Positions 1-8,885 are shown, counted from the first letter of the stretch. The stretch: DNA of 64,000 nucleotides from Microbacterium pumilum (GCF_039530225.1 NZ_BAAAOH010000001.1:1550001-1614000), one strand, 5' to 3'. Numbers and translations are program-made. The notes: a model not told the origin generated them from the letters alone.

Positions 1-1145
1 ATGTCCATGTACAGCGTGTGGACGGATGCCGGCACTCCGCCGGATCGCAGCAGATCGACGATCGCGCCCACGATCTCGGGATCGCGCCAGCGGTGCCGCA
101 GGGTCTCGATGAGGTCCGCGGGCACTCCGCCGTCCTGCAGGCGTGCGAGATAGCTCTCGGGAACGGCGGGCATGAACATCGAGATGTCCACGAGGAGGCG
201 CACGTGCGGGTCGTCGAACTCGACGATCCGATCGATCGCGGGACCGGCCTGAGGCGAGCCGGGAATCTGCGAACCCTGGATCTCCTCGAACAGCGTCAGA
301 CCCGTCTCGTGCAGGACGGGCAGCACGCGCTCGAGCAGCGGGGGGCCGGCCTGCCCGATGGGCAGGCGCAGGCCGCGCGCGCCGAGCTGATGGGCGATCT
401 CGATCTGCGGCAGGAGGAATGCGAGCCGCTCGCCGTCCGTGCGGCGAGTGCCCTGCGGCGACCAGTCATCCATGCTCGCGCCCAGGATGCTGACGCGTCC
501 GCCCGCTGCGGCCAGGCGCGCACCGAATGCCGCGGCATCCGCCTCGCTTCGCCCGGGGAACGATCGCCACAGCTGTCCCGGCTCCGCTTCGATCTCGACC
601 GCCAGGCCGTCTTCGACGATGCCGACGGCGATGTCGACGGCATCACGGTCGCCCGCGATCATGTCCGGTGTCCAGTTGAAGGCGCTCGCGGTGAGCACCC
701 AGCCCGCGGGAAGCGAACCGTCGCTCGTCGTCGGCGCGGCATCCCTCGTCACCGCGGCCGGCACGTGCGGCGCGTCGGGCACGAGCGACCGCTCGGCGCG
801 GAACGGCAGGGTGAGCGGGCCGTCCGGCCCTACCTGCAGGTAGGGGATCCGCAGCCCGAACTCGACCGCGACGTCGTGGGTTCCGAGGTTCACCCGGTGC
901 GGCCACGCGAGTGTGATGCGATCCTGCTGGAACCACCAGCCGTCTTCCTCGCCGAGCTCACCAGGCGCCACGGGCCTGCCGTCGAGCAGCACCGCGACGT
1001 CCTCGGCGAGGACGCCGTCGATCGTCACTGACGGGTCCTGCAGAGAGGTCATGGGCAGGGACCTGATCCACGGCAGGGAGACGCGCACGGCGGCCCCGTC
1101 CGGCGTGGTGATGAGGGAATCGTCGCGCAGCAACGGCAGCGTCAT
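1..1145 (-). CDS. C-glycoside deglycosidase-like protein, beta- and alpha-type parts fused (partial)
   Basis: Starts at ATG 1145 behind a GAGGATG ribosome site and runs off the left edge; 381 codons are visible. Residues about 1-125 resemble the small beta subunit (DUF6379) of C-deglycosylation enzymes: WWF near residue 70 and LRIPYLQ at 98-104 are family-like. Residues about 145-381 look like a sugar-phosphate-isomerase/AP-endonuclease-2 TIM barrel, the alpha-subunit fold, with candidate metal ligands E288 (FEEIQ) and D320 (LVDIS). In characterised DgpBC and CarBC systems these are separate chains that split the C-C bond of a 3-keto C-glycoside. The CarA-like oxidase at 12700-14289 would supply that substrate. 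The family call is from memory of motifs, and the missing C-terminus limits it. Confidence 0.6.
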   Translation of the reverse strand, partial: MTLPLLRDDSLITTPDGAAVRVSLPWIRSLPMTSLQDPSVTIDGVLAEDVAVLLDGRPVAPGELGEEDGWWFQQDRITLAWPHRVNLGTHDVAVEFGLRIPYLQVGPDGPLTLPFRAERSLVPDAPHVPAAVTRDAAPTTSDGSLPAGWVLTASAFNWTPDMIAGDRDAVDIAVGIVEDGLAVEIEAEPGQLWRSFPGRSEADAAAFGARLAAAGGRVSILGASMDDWSPQGTRRTDGERLAFLLPQIEIAHQLGARGLRLPIGQAGPPLLERVLPVLHETGLTLFEEIQGSQIPGSPQAGPAIDRIVEFDDPHVRLLVDISMFMPAVPESYLARLQDGGVPADLIETLRHRWRDPEIVGAIVDLLRSGGVPASVHTLYMD

Positions 1146-1203
1146 GGGCACATCCTCGTGTCGTCGACCGCAGCAGATACGGCTTAAGACGAGAATCTAC
1201 ACG

Positions 1204-1223
1204 CTTTAGTCGATAAACGAAAG
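1204..1223. promoter_or_regulatory. Palindromic operator candidate upstream of the deglycosidase-like gene
   Basis: Imperfect palindrome of form CTTTnGTnnATnnACnAAAG in the 83-bp gap between the ROK repressor gene and the deglycosidase-like gene, 59-78 bp before the latter's start. On the minus strand a TAGATT -10-like hexamer follows it. A close relative with longer spacing lies at the transporter promoter (11036-11058). Binding by the adjacent ROK regulator is inference. Confidence 0.45.
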
Positions 1224-1228
1224 AAGTG

Positions 1229-2494
1229 CTAGACCGTGCCGTGCACGCCCTCGATCGTGGGCCGGCCATCCGCGAACCATCGCGGGAAGGTGACGTCGAA
1301 GAGCTGTTCGCGCACCATTTCGGCGCCGCCGCGCAGCGGCTCTCGCAGGTCGCTCTGCGACTGCACGATGTTCAGGTCCCGTGTCGCGAGGGGAAGGGAG
1401 AGTTCGTAGACCCGCTGGCGCACCTCGGCGAGGAAGACCTCGCCGGCTCCCACGACCGCTCCGCCGATCACGATGACGCCGGGGTTGAACATGTTCACGA
1501 GCGCCGCGATCGACTCCCCGACCACGCGCGCGCACCGCTGGATCAGCGAGATCGCGAGGGCGTCGCCGTTCTCGGCCGCGCGAGCGATCGCCTCGGGAGT
1601 GATGGGCTCGCCCTCGCGCGTCTGCTGAGCGAGAGCACCGGAGGCGCCATCGGCGACGGCGACTTCCGCGTCGCGCACCAGAGCCCATCCACCGGCCACG
1701 GCCTCGAGGCAGCCGACCTTGCCGCACCGGCAGAGCGCATCCGACCCCGCGACGCGCACGTGACCGATGTCGCCGGCCGCTCCGTTCGCCCCGCGATGGA
1801 TGCGGCCCTGCGAGAGCAGCCCTGCGCCGATTCCCGAACCCACCTTGCAGTAGATCAGGTCGAGGTGCTCGTCGCGCCGACGTGAGCGTTCGTTCAGCGC
1901 GAGCAGGTTGACGTCGTTGTCGACCCAGACCGGCGCGGCGTAGCGCTCCTCGAACCGGCGACGGATGTCGAACCCGTTCCAGCCCGGCATGATCGGCGGC
2001 GCGACCGGGCGGCCTGAGGCGAAGTCGACGGGCCCGGGGATGCCGACGGAGATGCCCCACACGGGCACGTCCGGCGTCCGTGCGAGCACGTCGTCGATCA
2101 TCGCGAGCGCGGTGTCGAGCGTCTCGGCCGGCCCGCGAGAGATGTCCCACGCGCGGTGGGTCTGCTCGAGGATGTCGCCCTCGAGCATCGCGACACCGAC
2201 GTGGATATGCAGGGCTCCGAGGGCGCACACGATGATGCGGCCGCGGCCGCTGCGGAAGCGCAGGGTACGGGGAGCCCGACCGCCGGAGGACGGGCCGAAC
2301 TCGCCGTCCTCGAGGTAGCCCATCTCGATCGCCTGGTCGACGCGCTGCGTCACGACCCCTCGTCCGAGCCCCGTGACGCGCCCGATCTCCGGTCGAGTGG
2401 ATGCGTCACCCGCGCGCACCATGTTCACGATCCGCAGCAGGCTCGTCACTTCGTCGGTCTGAGCGCCGAAGCGCAGTGTGGACTCCTTGGCCAT
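1229..2494 (-). CDS. ROK-family transcriptional repressor
   Basis: A 421-residue protein with an N-terminal winged helix-turn-helix (about residues 10-75) followed by a ROK sugar-sensing domain. The ROK zinc motif CRCGKVGCLE is intact and is followed by the usual glycine-rich GGAVVGAG segment. Such proteins (NagC/XylR type) repress sugar catabolic genes until a sugar or sugar derivative binds. It lies between the deglycosidase-like gene (84 bp downstream on the same strand) and the divergent oxidoreductase at 2606, so it is the likely local regulator of the whole catabolic island. The HTH argues against a ROK glucokinase. Confidence 0.88.
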   Translation of the reverse strand: MAKESTLRFGAQTDEVTSLLRIVNMVRAGDASTRPEIGRVTGLGRGVVTQRVDQAIEMGYLEDGEFGPSSGGRAPRTLRFRSGRGRIIVCALGALHIHVGVAMLEGDILEQTHRAWDISRGPAETLDTALAMIDDVLARTPDVPVWGISVGIPGPVDFASGRPVAPPIMPGWNGFDIRRRFEERYAAPVWVDNDVNLLALNERSRRRDEHLDLIYCKVGSGIGAGLLSQGRIHRGANGAAGDIGHVRVAGSDALCRCGKVGCLEAVAGGWALVRDAEVAVADGASGALAQQTREGEPITPEAIARAAENGDALAISLIQRCARVVGESIAALVNMFNPGVIVIGGAVVGAGEVFLAEVRQRVYELSLPLATRDLNIVQSQSDLREPLRGGAEMVREQLFDVTFPRWFADGRPTIEGVHGTV

Positions 2495-2521
2495 GGTCGA
2501 TTTTCACACAAGACCGGCATC

Positions 2522-2549
2522 CTTTGGGCAATCTGACGACGCGTATAGT
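2522..2549 (+). promoter_or_regulatory. Predicted promoter of the catabolic run
   Basis: CTTTGG (2522-2527), 16-bp spacer, TATAGT (2544-2549), in the 111-bp divergent gap between the ROK gene and the Gfo/Idh/MocA gene. It would start the plus-strand transcript that carries the first degradation genes. Predicted by eye from hexamers only. Confidence 0.4.
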
Positions 2550-2605
2550 CATATTTCTCACAACTTAGGTACGCTTCACGCATAACGGTCCACGAGGGAG
2601 TCAGG

Positions 2606-3649
2606 ATGTCTCACGGTGTCGGCATCATCGGCGCGGGTCCTGGCGTCGCGGCGCTGCATGCGCCGACCATCGCCCGGCTGGGCGGCGCGTTCCAGGTCGT
2701 CCACGTCTCTGACTCCGGCAGTGGGCGCGCCGAGACCATCGCGCTGCGCACGGGTGCCCGATGGTCGTCAGGCATCGACGATTTGCTCGCGGATCGCGAG
2801 GTCGACGTCGTCGTCGTGTGCAGCCCACCGGCGGAGCACGCCCGACACGTCCTCGCCGCGGTCGCGGCCGGCAAGCGCGCGATCTTCTGCGAGAAGCCGA
2901 TCGCAACGACCGAGGCCGATGCGATCGCGGTGATCGAGGCGTGCCGTGCGGCGCGCGTCCCGCTCATCGTCGGCACCAACCATCTGTTCGACGGGGCCTG
3001 GGGCAGGGCACGACACCACTTGACCGCGACGGGCGGACCGGTTCGGGCGATCGCCGTGACGATGGTGCTCCCCCCGAACGGCCGCTATCACCAGGTCGTC
3101 ACCGAGCTCGCTTCGGTGGCGGCGCCCGCGCGCGACGGCGGTCCCGACCTGGGCGAGCCGGCGGTCGCCGCTTCCGTCGTTCGTCAGCTTCTCACCGGAC
3201 TCGCGGTGCACGATCTGCCGCTTCTTCGCGACCTCGCCCCCGATTTCGAGCGCGTCGTCTACGCCCGCGCAGTCGCGCCGATCGGCTACGCGGTCGGGTA
3301 CGAGGCGTCTGGTGTGCCGATACGTCTCGCGACCGTCATGGTGCCCGACGGGCCGGACGCGCTGTGGCGGCTCGAGATCACCACGGATGACGAGAGGATC
3401 GACGTGTCGTTTCCACCGGCTTTCGTGCATGCCGGCAGCGCCTCGGTGCAGGTTCGCTACGCGGATGACCGACTGATCGTCTATCCGCAGGAACCCGACA
3501 ACGGCTACGTCGCCGAGTGGCGCGCGCTCGTTCATGCCATGCGCGGAGAGGTCGAGATCGAATACGACGAGCTGCTCGCCGACGCGCGGTATGCGCTGAG
3601 CCTCGCTGACGCCGCTTCGGCCGTGATCCTCGAGGGTGGACGGCGATGA
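2606..3649 (+). CDS. Gfo/Idh/MocA-family NAD(P)-dependent oxidoreductase
   Basis: A 347-residue protein with an N-terminal Rossmann fold (GIIGAGPGV, residues 6-14) and the family hallmark EKPIAT (about residues 96-101), followed by an alpha/beta substrate domain. Family members oxidise or reduce hydroxyls on sugars and inositols with a nicotinamide cofactor. In gut C-glycoside degradation a member of this family (DgpA) oxidises the sugar at C3, so a matching role, or release and recycling of the 3-keto sugar, is plausible here. It follows a GGGAG ribosome site and its stop overlaps the next start (ATGA), so the two genes are translationally coupled. Confidence 0.85.
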   Translation: MSHGVGIIGAGPGVAALHAPTIARLGGAFQVVHVSDSGSGRAETIALRTGARWSSGIDDLLADREVDVVVVCSPPAEHARHVLAAVAAGKRAIFCEKPIATTEADAIAVIEACRAARVPLIVGTNHLFDGAWGRARHHLTATGGPVRAIAVTMVLPPNGRYHQVVTELASVAAPARDGGPDLGEPAVAASVVRQLLTGLAVHDLPLLRDLAPDFERVVYARAVAPIGYAVGYEASGVPIRLATVMVPDGPDALWRLEITTDDERIDVSFPPAFVHAGSASVQVRYADDRLIVYPQEPDNGYVAEWRALVHAMRGEVEIEYDELLADARYALSLADAASAVILEGGRR

Positions 3650-4425
3650 GCGAGTATGTGCCGGTGGTGACAGCCTCGTACGCCTACCGCGTCGCCGTCG
3701 CCGAACTGCCGCTGCGGACGCGGCTGTCGGATGACCCCGCGGGAGCTGTGGTGGTCGTCGACGGTGGCTCGGAGTGGTGCGACAAGGTGAGCGATTCGCT
3801 GGCCGCGGGGGCTCGTGCGATCATCGTCGCTCGGCCGTCCACGGCGTCGGCAGACGAGCTCGCCGCGCTCGTCGCCCGGGCGGGTGATCGCGCGATCGTG
3901 CTCGAACGACCTTTCCTGCGTCCGGATGCGGTGACGGATGCCGTCACCGCTCGCCGCGCCGCGGACGCGCAGGCGCGGGCCCGTCTCGTCGCAGCCGACT
4001 GCGCCGCGGCCTCGAACGACTTCGCAGCCGCGCTGCGGGACTCGATCGGATGGCTCCGCGGACTCTCGGGCGGCGCCCTGGTGCTCCGCACCGGCGGCAA
4101 CGGGGTCGGCCTGTTCGACTCGCGAGAGGCCGACGGCGTGCCCGCAGTCCTCACCGCCGTGCGCGCCGGCGGGACGAGTCGCCTCCGCATCCGCGCCCTC
4201 GGCGAGGCGGTCTCGGAGGTCGACGTCTCCATCGCGCGCGCCCTCGTCACCACCTCGACCGCCGGCGGCCGATCGACGGCGCCGGAGCGGTTCGAAACGC
4301 CCCAGCGCCTCGCGCTGCGGCGTGCAATCGACGCGATGACCGCCGACGCGCAGATCGAAGATGTCGCCGAGTTCGCAGCCGATTCCACGCTCGCAGCCGC
4401 GGTCATCGCACCTCGCGGGGCATAA
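3646..4425 (+). CDS. Hypothetical protein coupled to the Gfo/Idh/MocA oxidoreductase
   Basis: A 259-residue protein that I do not recognise. The first half is alpha/beta-like, with hydrophobic strands such as AVVVVD and AIIVAR separated by helices, and could be a small Rossmann-like fold. A long alanine/arginine-rich helix follows near residues 105-135, then a strand-rich region around a GGALVLRTGGNG segment. There is no signal peptide, membrane segment or obvious catalytic motif. The start overlaps the previous stop by ATGA, so it is probably made in step with the oxidoreductase and may be its partner subunit. It is a good candidate for an undescribed component of the pathway. Confidence 0.7.
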   Translation: MSEYVPVVTASYAYRVAVAELPLRTRLSDDPAGAVVVVDGGSEWCDKVSDSLAAGARAIIVARPSTASADELAALVARAGDRAIVLERPFLRPDAVTDAVTARRAADAQARARLVAADCAAASNDFAAALRDSIGWLRGLSGGALVLRTGGNGVGLFDSREADGVPAVLTAVRAGGTSRLRIRALGEAVSEVDVSIARALVTTSTAGGRSTAPERFETPQRLALRRAIDAMTADAQIEDVAEFAADSTLAAAVIAPRGA

Positions 4426-4533
4426 ACGTGACTGATCCATCGGATCGTCAACTAGGGATTCCTGGATATGTCGGTGTTGGGCGAAAGTTGATCTCGGGAA
4501 CACCCCACACGCTTCATCTGGAAAGGATCGAAG

Positions 4534-5553
4534 ATGATCAAGCTTCTCTCCCACCTCTCGTACGTGGCCATCACGACGCCCGATGTCGAGGCGTCCGTGA
4601 CGTTCTACGAGGAGCAGGTCGGCCTGACCGTCGTGGATCGCATCGACGGCGCCGTCTACCTCCGCTGCTGGGGTGATTACTACGCCTACTCGCTCGTCAT
4701 CCTGCCCGGCGATGAGCCGTCACTTGCGACGATGGCCTGGCGCACGTCCAGCGCCGAAGCGCTCGATGAGGCTGCGAAGCGCATCGAAGCGTCCGGTGTG
4801 CAGGGCGAGTGGGTCGAAGATGTCCACAAGATCGGCCGGGCCTACCGCTTCACGGGCCCGTTCGGACACTCGATGACGCTGCACTGGGACGTCACGCGCC
4901 ACGACGCACCAGGACATGTCGCGTCGATCTACCCTGACCGGCCGGAGAAGCGCAGCAAGATCGCCGGCGCCCCTCGCCAGCTCGACCACGTCACGGTCGC
5001 GGCCGGCGATGTCGACGCGTTCGTGCAGTGGTACGTCGACGTGCTCGGCTTCCGGTTCATGGCGCGCACCGTGCTGGACGAGGCCCCGATCTCGGTGTTC
5101 TCCGTGCTGACGACCAACGAGAAGTCGCACGACCTCGGTGTCGTCCTCGACGGCTCGAGCCGCGCGGGGCGCATCAACCACTACGCGTTCTGGGTCGACA
5201 CCCGCGAAGAGCTGCTCATCGCCGCCGACACCCTCATGGAGAACGGCACTCCGATTGAGTACGGGCCGAACATCCACGGAATCGGCGAACAGACGTTCCT
5301 CTACTACCGCGAGCCGTCCAGCCTGCGCATCGAGCTGAACACGGGCGGGTACCGCAACTACGTGCCGGACTGGGTGGCCAACACCTGGAAGCCGTCGCAG
5401 GGCTCGAACAACTTCTATCGCAACAGTGCCATGCCGATGTCGATGACGGAGTCGTTCCCGCCGGCTGACGGGCCGAGCGCGACCGAGGAGGGCGTGCCGG
5501 ATGAGATCAAGGACGCGCTTCTCAACCCGTACGCCCAGCACGGCCGGGGCTGA
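4534..5553 (+). CDS. Two-domain extradiol (catechol 2,3-type) dioxygenase
   Basis: A 339-residue type I extradiol ring-cleavage dioxygenase of two VOC modules. The metal ligands fit BphC spacing: H152 (QLDHV), H216 (NHYAF) and E267 (RIELNTGG). H199, H248 and Y257 match the usual second-shell positions. The enzyme uses Fe(II) and O2 to cut a catechol ring next to the diol. It starts at ATG 4534 behind an AAAGGATC ribosome site, after a 108-bp gap that may hold its own promoter. Residues after about 300 form a polar tail. In context it opens the ring made by the flavin monooxygenase at 7752; the exact catechol is unknown. Confidence 0.9.
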   Translation: MIKLLSHLSYVAITTPDVEASVTFYEEQVGLTVVDRIDGAVYLRCWGDYYAYSLVILPGDEPSLATMAWRTSSAEALDEAAKRIEASGVQGEWVEDVHKIGRAYRFTGPFGHSMTLHWDVTRHDAPGHVASIYPDRPEKRSKIAGAPRQLDHVTVAAGDVDAFVQWYVDVLGFRFMARTVLDEAPISVFSVLTTNEKSHDLGVVLDGSSRAGRINHYAFWVDTREELLIAADTLMENGTPIEYGPNIHGIGEQTFLYYREPSSLRIELNTGGYRNYVPDWVANTWKPSQGSNNFYRNSAMPMSMTESFPPADGPSATEEGVPDEIKDALLNPYAQHGRG

Positions 5554-5637
5554 AGCCTGGTGAGTGCGGGGTGGGCCGGATGATGCAGCCCGGCTCGCCC
5601 CGATCTCACCGACACCACGATCCTCGGAGGAGAATCC

Positions 5638-6609
5638 ATGACGACGATGTCTCTCGATCCCCAGACCCCCTTCGCCCTCGCGCGCTACCGCGAGGGCGCT
5701 GGGACGCGTCTCGGGCTCGTGGTGCGCGACCGCATCCGTCCGCTCGACGCTGACGAGCTGGGTGCCGCGGGTTTGAACGCCTTTCTCGCCGCACCGGACT
5801 GGGATCGCCTGGCTGGTCTGGTTGACGACGCAGGTGAGTGGATGCCGCTCGCCGATGTCACGCTGACGGCTCCCGTCGAGCCGCGGCAGGTGCTGCAGGC
5901 AGGCGCCAACTATCGTGAGCATGTCATCGAGCTGGTGGCGGCGGGACTCACGAACAACAGCGACCGTACGCCCGAAGAAGCCCGCGAGTTCGCGGCCAAG
6001 ATGATGGACGACCGCGCCGCCAACGGTGAGCCGTACTTCTTCATCGGCCTGCCCGCGTGCGTCGTGGGCGATGACGTCTCACTCGTGCTGCCCGGGTACA
6101 GCGACGTGCACGACTGGGAGCTCGAGCTCGCCATCGTCATCGGCCGCGACGCGTTCCGCGTCTCGCGCGAGGACGCGCTCGATCACGTCGCCGGCTACAC
6201 GATCGTCAACGACATCACGACCCGCGATCTTGTGTTCCGCAAGGACATGAAGGAGATCGGCACGGACTGGTACCGCTCCAAGAACGCGCCCGGGTTCCTG
6301 CCGACCGGCCCCTTCCTCGTGCCGGCCCCGTTCGTGGACGCGGGCGACCTGACGGTGCAGCTCGACCTGAACGGTCAGGTGATGCAGAACGGCTCGACGA
6401 GCGACCTGCTGTTCGACATCCCTTCTCTTATCTCTGGTGCGAGCCAGACGATGCCGCTGCTCGCCGGCGACCTCCTGCTGACCGGGAGCCCTCCGGGCAA
6501 CGGCCAGCACTGGAAGCGGTTCCTTCGCGACGCCGATGTGATGACCGGCACGATCCAGGGCCTCGGCACCCAGGTCGTCCGCTGCGTCGCGGAGGTGCCG
6601 ACAGCATGA
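5638..6609 (+). CDS. Fumarylacetoacetate hydrolase-family protein (first copy)
   Basis: A 323-residue FAH-fold enzyme. The metal-binding ExE is E161/E163 (HDWELELAI) and the third ligand is D192 (VNDIT). The family includes hydrolases, hydratases, decarboxylases and isomerases that act on products of aromatic ring cleavage. A strong GGAGGAG site precedes ATG 5638. It follows the dioxygenase by 84 bp, so hydrolysis, hydration or decarboxylation of the ring-fission product is the likely job. A second, quite different FAH protein lies at 9895, which suggests two successive steps rather than a redundant copy. Confidence 0.88.
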   Translation: MTTMSLDPQTPFALARYREGAGTRLGLVVRDRIRPLDADELGAAGLNAFLAAPDWDRLAGLVDDAGEWMPLADVTLTAPVEPRQVLQAGANYREHVIELVAAGLTNNSDRTPEEAREFAAKMMDDRAANGEPYFFIGLPACVVGDDVSLVLPGYSDVHDWELELAIVIGRDAFRVSREDALDHVAGYTIVNDITTRDLVFRKDMKEIGTDWYRSKNAPGFLPTGPFLVPAPFVDAGDLTVQLDLNGQVMQNGSTSDLLFDIPSLISGASQTMPLLAGDLLLTGSPPGNGQHWKRFLRDADVMTGTIQGLGTQVVRCVAEVPTA

Positions 6610-6642
6610 GTCCCCACCGTCCAGGTCCCGAAATCCTCGCTT

Positions 6643-6697
6643 CATGTCCCGATTTCCCTCGCTTCGGCCGGGCCATACCGAGCGAAAGCGGGACATG
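6643..6697. repeat. Intergenic inverted repeat between FAH and cyclase genes
   Basis: Perfect 9-bp arms CATGTCCCG (6643-6651) and CGGGACATG (6689-6697), extended by further imperfect pairing (TTTCCCTCG against CGAGCGAAA) around a GC-rich loop. A partial direct copy of the left arm precedes it at about 6625-6641. There is no U-tract, so an mRNA-processing or attenuation hairpin, or a small dispersed repeat, is likelier than a simple terminator. Confidence 0.6.
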
Positions 6698-6721
6698 GCC
6701 GGCGAGGGAGAGGGATGCGCC

Positions 6722-7720
6722 ATGACCAGCCCCTCCGAGAACCCCGCGGACCTCGACCGCTCCGACCCTGAGGGCGAGATCGGCGCGCGGGCTGAGGCGT
6801 TCCGCAACTGGGGGCGCTGGGGCGATGACGACGTGCTCGGCACGCTCAACTTCATCGACGCGGCGAAGCGGGTGGATGCCGCATCCCTCGTCCGCGACGG
6901 TCGTGTCGTGTCGCTCTCGCAGTCGTTCGACACCAACGGTCCTCAGAAGGGCTGGCGCCGTCGCACCAACCCGGTGCACACGATGACCGATACCGGCGTC
7001 GATGCGGAGCGCGGCAATCAGGGCTTTCCGCACGGCATCGGCGGGGCGGATGACGTCATCTCGATGCCGCTGCAGTGCTCGACGCAATGGGACGGCCTCG
7101 GCCACATCTTCGACCACGGGATGGCCTGGAACGGACGCCGCGCGGGCGACGTCGTGACGAGCGAGGGCGACCTCGTGACGGGCATCGAGCACGCGGCATC
7201 CGTCATCGTCTCCCGTGGGGTGCTGCTCGACGTCGGCCGCCACCTGCAGCCGGAGACCGGCGAGCTCGAAGACGGCTACGCGATCACCGTCGCCGACCTC
7301 GAGGCGACGATCGCCGCCCAGGGCCCGACGAGCGCGGTGAGGCGCGGTGACATCGTGCTCGTGCGCACGGGGCAGCTCGCCCGCGCGCGCCGCAACGGGT
7401 GGGGCGACTACGCCGGCGGTCCTGCGCCCGGCCTGAGTCTCACCACAGCCGCGTGGCTGCACCGCACCGAGATCGCGGCGATCGCCACTGACACGTGGGG
7501 GTTCGAGGTCCGCCCGAACGAGTTCGACGCGCCCGCCTTCCAGCCGCTGCACCAGGTCGTCATCCCGAATCTCGGACTCACGATCGGCGAGATGTGGGAC
7601 CTCGACGAGCTGGCGGCGGTCTGCGCGGGCCTCGAGCGTTACGAGTTCCTGCTCTCTGCCGCACCCCTGCCGATCACGGGAGCGGTCGGCTCGCCGATCA
7701 ACCCCGTCGCCATCCTCTGA
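6722..7720 (+). CDS. Cyclase-family (kynurenine formamidase-like fold) hydrolase
   Basis: A 332-residue protein of the cyclase family (PF04199), the fold of bacterial kynurenine formamidase and isatin hydrolase. It has the QCSTQWDGLGH segment that long members carry in place of the short-form HxGTHxD metal motif. I chose ATG 6722, behind GGGAG; an in-frame ATG at 6695 lies inside the preceding hairpin and is less likely. Family members hydrolyse amides or lactone-like bonds in ring-degradation products. It lies between the first FAH gene and the flavin monooxygenase in the same direction, so a lactone or acyl intermediate is a reasonable substrate guess. Confidence 0.82.
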   Translation: MTSPSENPADLDRSDPEGEIGARAEAFRNWGRWGDDDVLGTLNFIDAAKRVDAASLVRDGRVVSLSQSFDTNGPQKGWRRRTNPVHTMTDTGVDAERGNQGFPHGIGGADDVISMPLQCSTQWDGLGHIFDHGMAWNGRRAGDVVTSEGDLVTGIEHAASVIVSRGVLLDVGRHLQPETGELEDGYAITVADLEATIAAQGPTSAVRRGDIVLVRTGQLARARRNGWGDYAGGPAPGLSLTTAAWLHRTEIAAIATDTWGFEVRPNEFDAPAFQPLHQVVIPNLGLTIGEMWDLDELAAVCAGLERYEFLLSAAPLPITGAVGSPINPVAIL

Positions 7721-7751
7721 CTACCCGAACCCAGAACAGGGAGGTTCTGAC

Positions 7752-8885
7752 ATGACCGCAGTGAAGAAGGTCGCGATCGCCGGCAGCGGCGTCGCGGCGC
7801 TCGCCACCGCCATCCAGCTCGCCAAGGCCGGCGTCGAAGTGGACGTGTTCGAGGCGAAACCCGAACCCAGCACGCTCGGCTCCGGCATCTCGCTGCAGGG
7901 GAACGCGCTGCGGGTGTTCGACACGCTCGGCGCGTGGGAAGACATCCGCGCGGCCGGCTACCCGTTCGAGGGCCTCAACCTTCGCGCGCCGGGACCGGGG
8001 GCTCCCATCGTCGCCGAGTTGCCGGACGTCAAAACCGGCGGGCCGGACTACCCGGCCGCGATGGGGATGCCGCGTCCCGAGCTCGCGCGCATCCTGCTCG
8101 AGCACGCCGCCGCTGCCGGTGCGAACATCCGGTTCGGCGCGAAGGTGACGTGGCTCGTGCAAGGAGACGATCACGTCGAGGTGTTCGTCAATGAACAGTC
8201 GGCCGGTGTGTACGACCTGCTCGTCGGCGCGGACGGCCTCAACTCGACCGTGCGCGACATCATCGGCATCGACGTGAAGCCGCAACCGACCGGCATGGGC
8301 ATCTGGCGCTCATTCGTCTCACGCCCGACCGAAGTCGTCCGCAGCGAGCTGTACTACGGCGGCCCGGTCTACATCGCCGGCTACACGCCCACGGGCGAGA
8401 ACTCGATGTACGCGTTCCTCGTCGAGAAGGCCGAGGACCGGTTCGGCACACCCGACGACGTAGCCACCCAGATCATGCTCGACGAGTCTCGCGCCTACGA
8501 GGGGCCGTGGAACTCGATCCGGTCCGACCTCGAGGGCGGCGCACACGCCAACTACACCTGGTTCACGTCGCACATCGTTCCTGCGCCGTGGAACCGCGAC
8601 CGTGTCGTCGTGATCGGTGATGCCGCGCACAGCTGCCCCCCGACGATCGCGCAGGGTGCGGCCCAGGCGCTCGAGGACGCGCTCGTGCTCACCGAGCTGC
8701 TGGTCGATCGCGGCGAGCTCGACCAGGACCTCTGGGACGCCTTCCACGCTCGGCGCCTCCCTCGCGCGACGCGGATCGTCGAGGCATCCGTGCAGCTCGG
8801 CCAGTGGCAGCTCGACGGCGTTCGCGACGCGGATGTCGCCGGCCTCATGTTCGGGGTCGCCCACCAGATGTCGGAGCCCGCATGA
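7752..8885 (+). CDS. FAD-dependent aromatic monooxygenase (class A)
   Basis: A 377-residue flavoprotein hydroxylase of the PHBH/UbiH type. It shows the N-terminal FAD motif GSGVAA (11-16), a central VGADGLNS motif that contacts NADPH and FAD, and the GDAAHSCPP motif (G289-D290) that binds the flavin ribityl chain. It should add a hydroxyl to an aromatic ring with NAD(P)H and O2, making the catechol or hydroquinone that the dioxygenase cleaves. An AGGGAGG site precedes ATG 7752. Its stop overlaps the next start (ATGA at 8882), so it is coupled to the amidohydrolase. Confidence 0.92.
   Translation: MTAVKKVAIAGSGVAALATAIQLAKAGVEVDVFEAKPEPSTLGSGISLQGNALRVFDTLGAWEDIRAAGYPFEGLNLRAPGPGAPIVAELPDVKTGGPDYPAAMGMPRPELARILLEHAAAAGANIRFGAKVTWLVQGDDHVEVFVNEQSAGVYDLLVGADGLNSTVRDIIGIDVKPQPTGMGIWRSFVSRPTEVVRSELYYGGPVYIAGYTPTGENSMYAFLVEKAEDRFGTPDDVATQIMLDESRAYEGPWNSIRSDLEGGAHANYTWFTSHIVPAPWNRDRVVVIGDAAHSCPPTIAQGAAQALEDALVLTELLVDRGELDQDLWDAFHARRLPRATRIVEASVQLGQWQLDGVRDADVAGLMFGVAHQMSEPA

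Noticed and set aside
1229-2494. ROK glucokinase
   Set aside because: An N-terminal winged HTH of about 70 residues marks it as a regulator.
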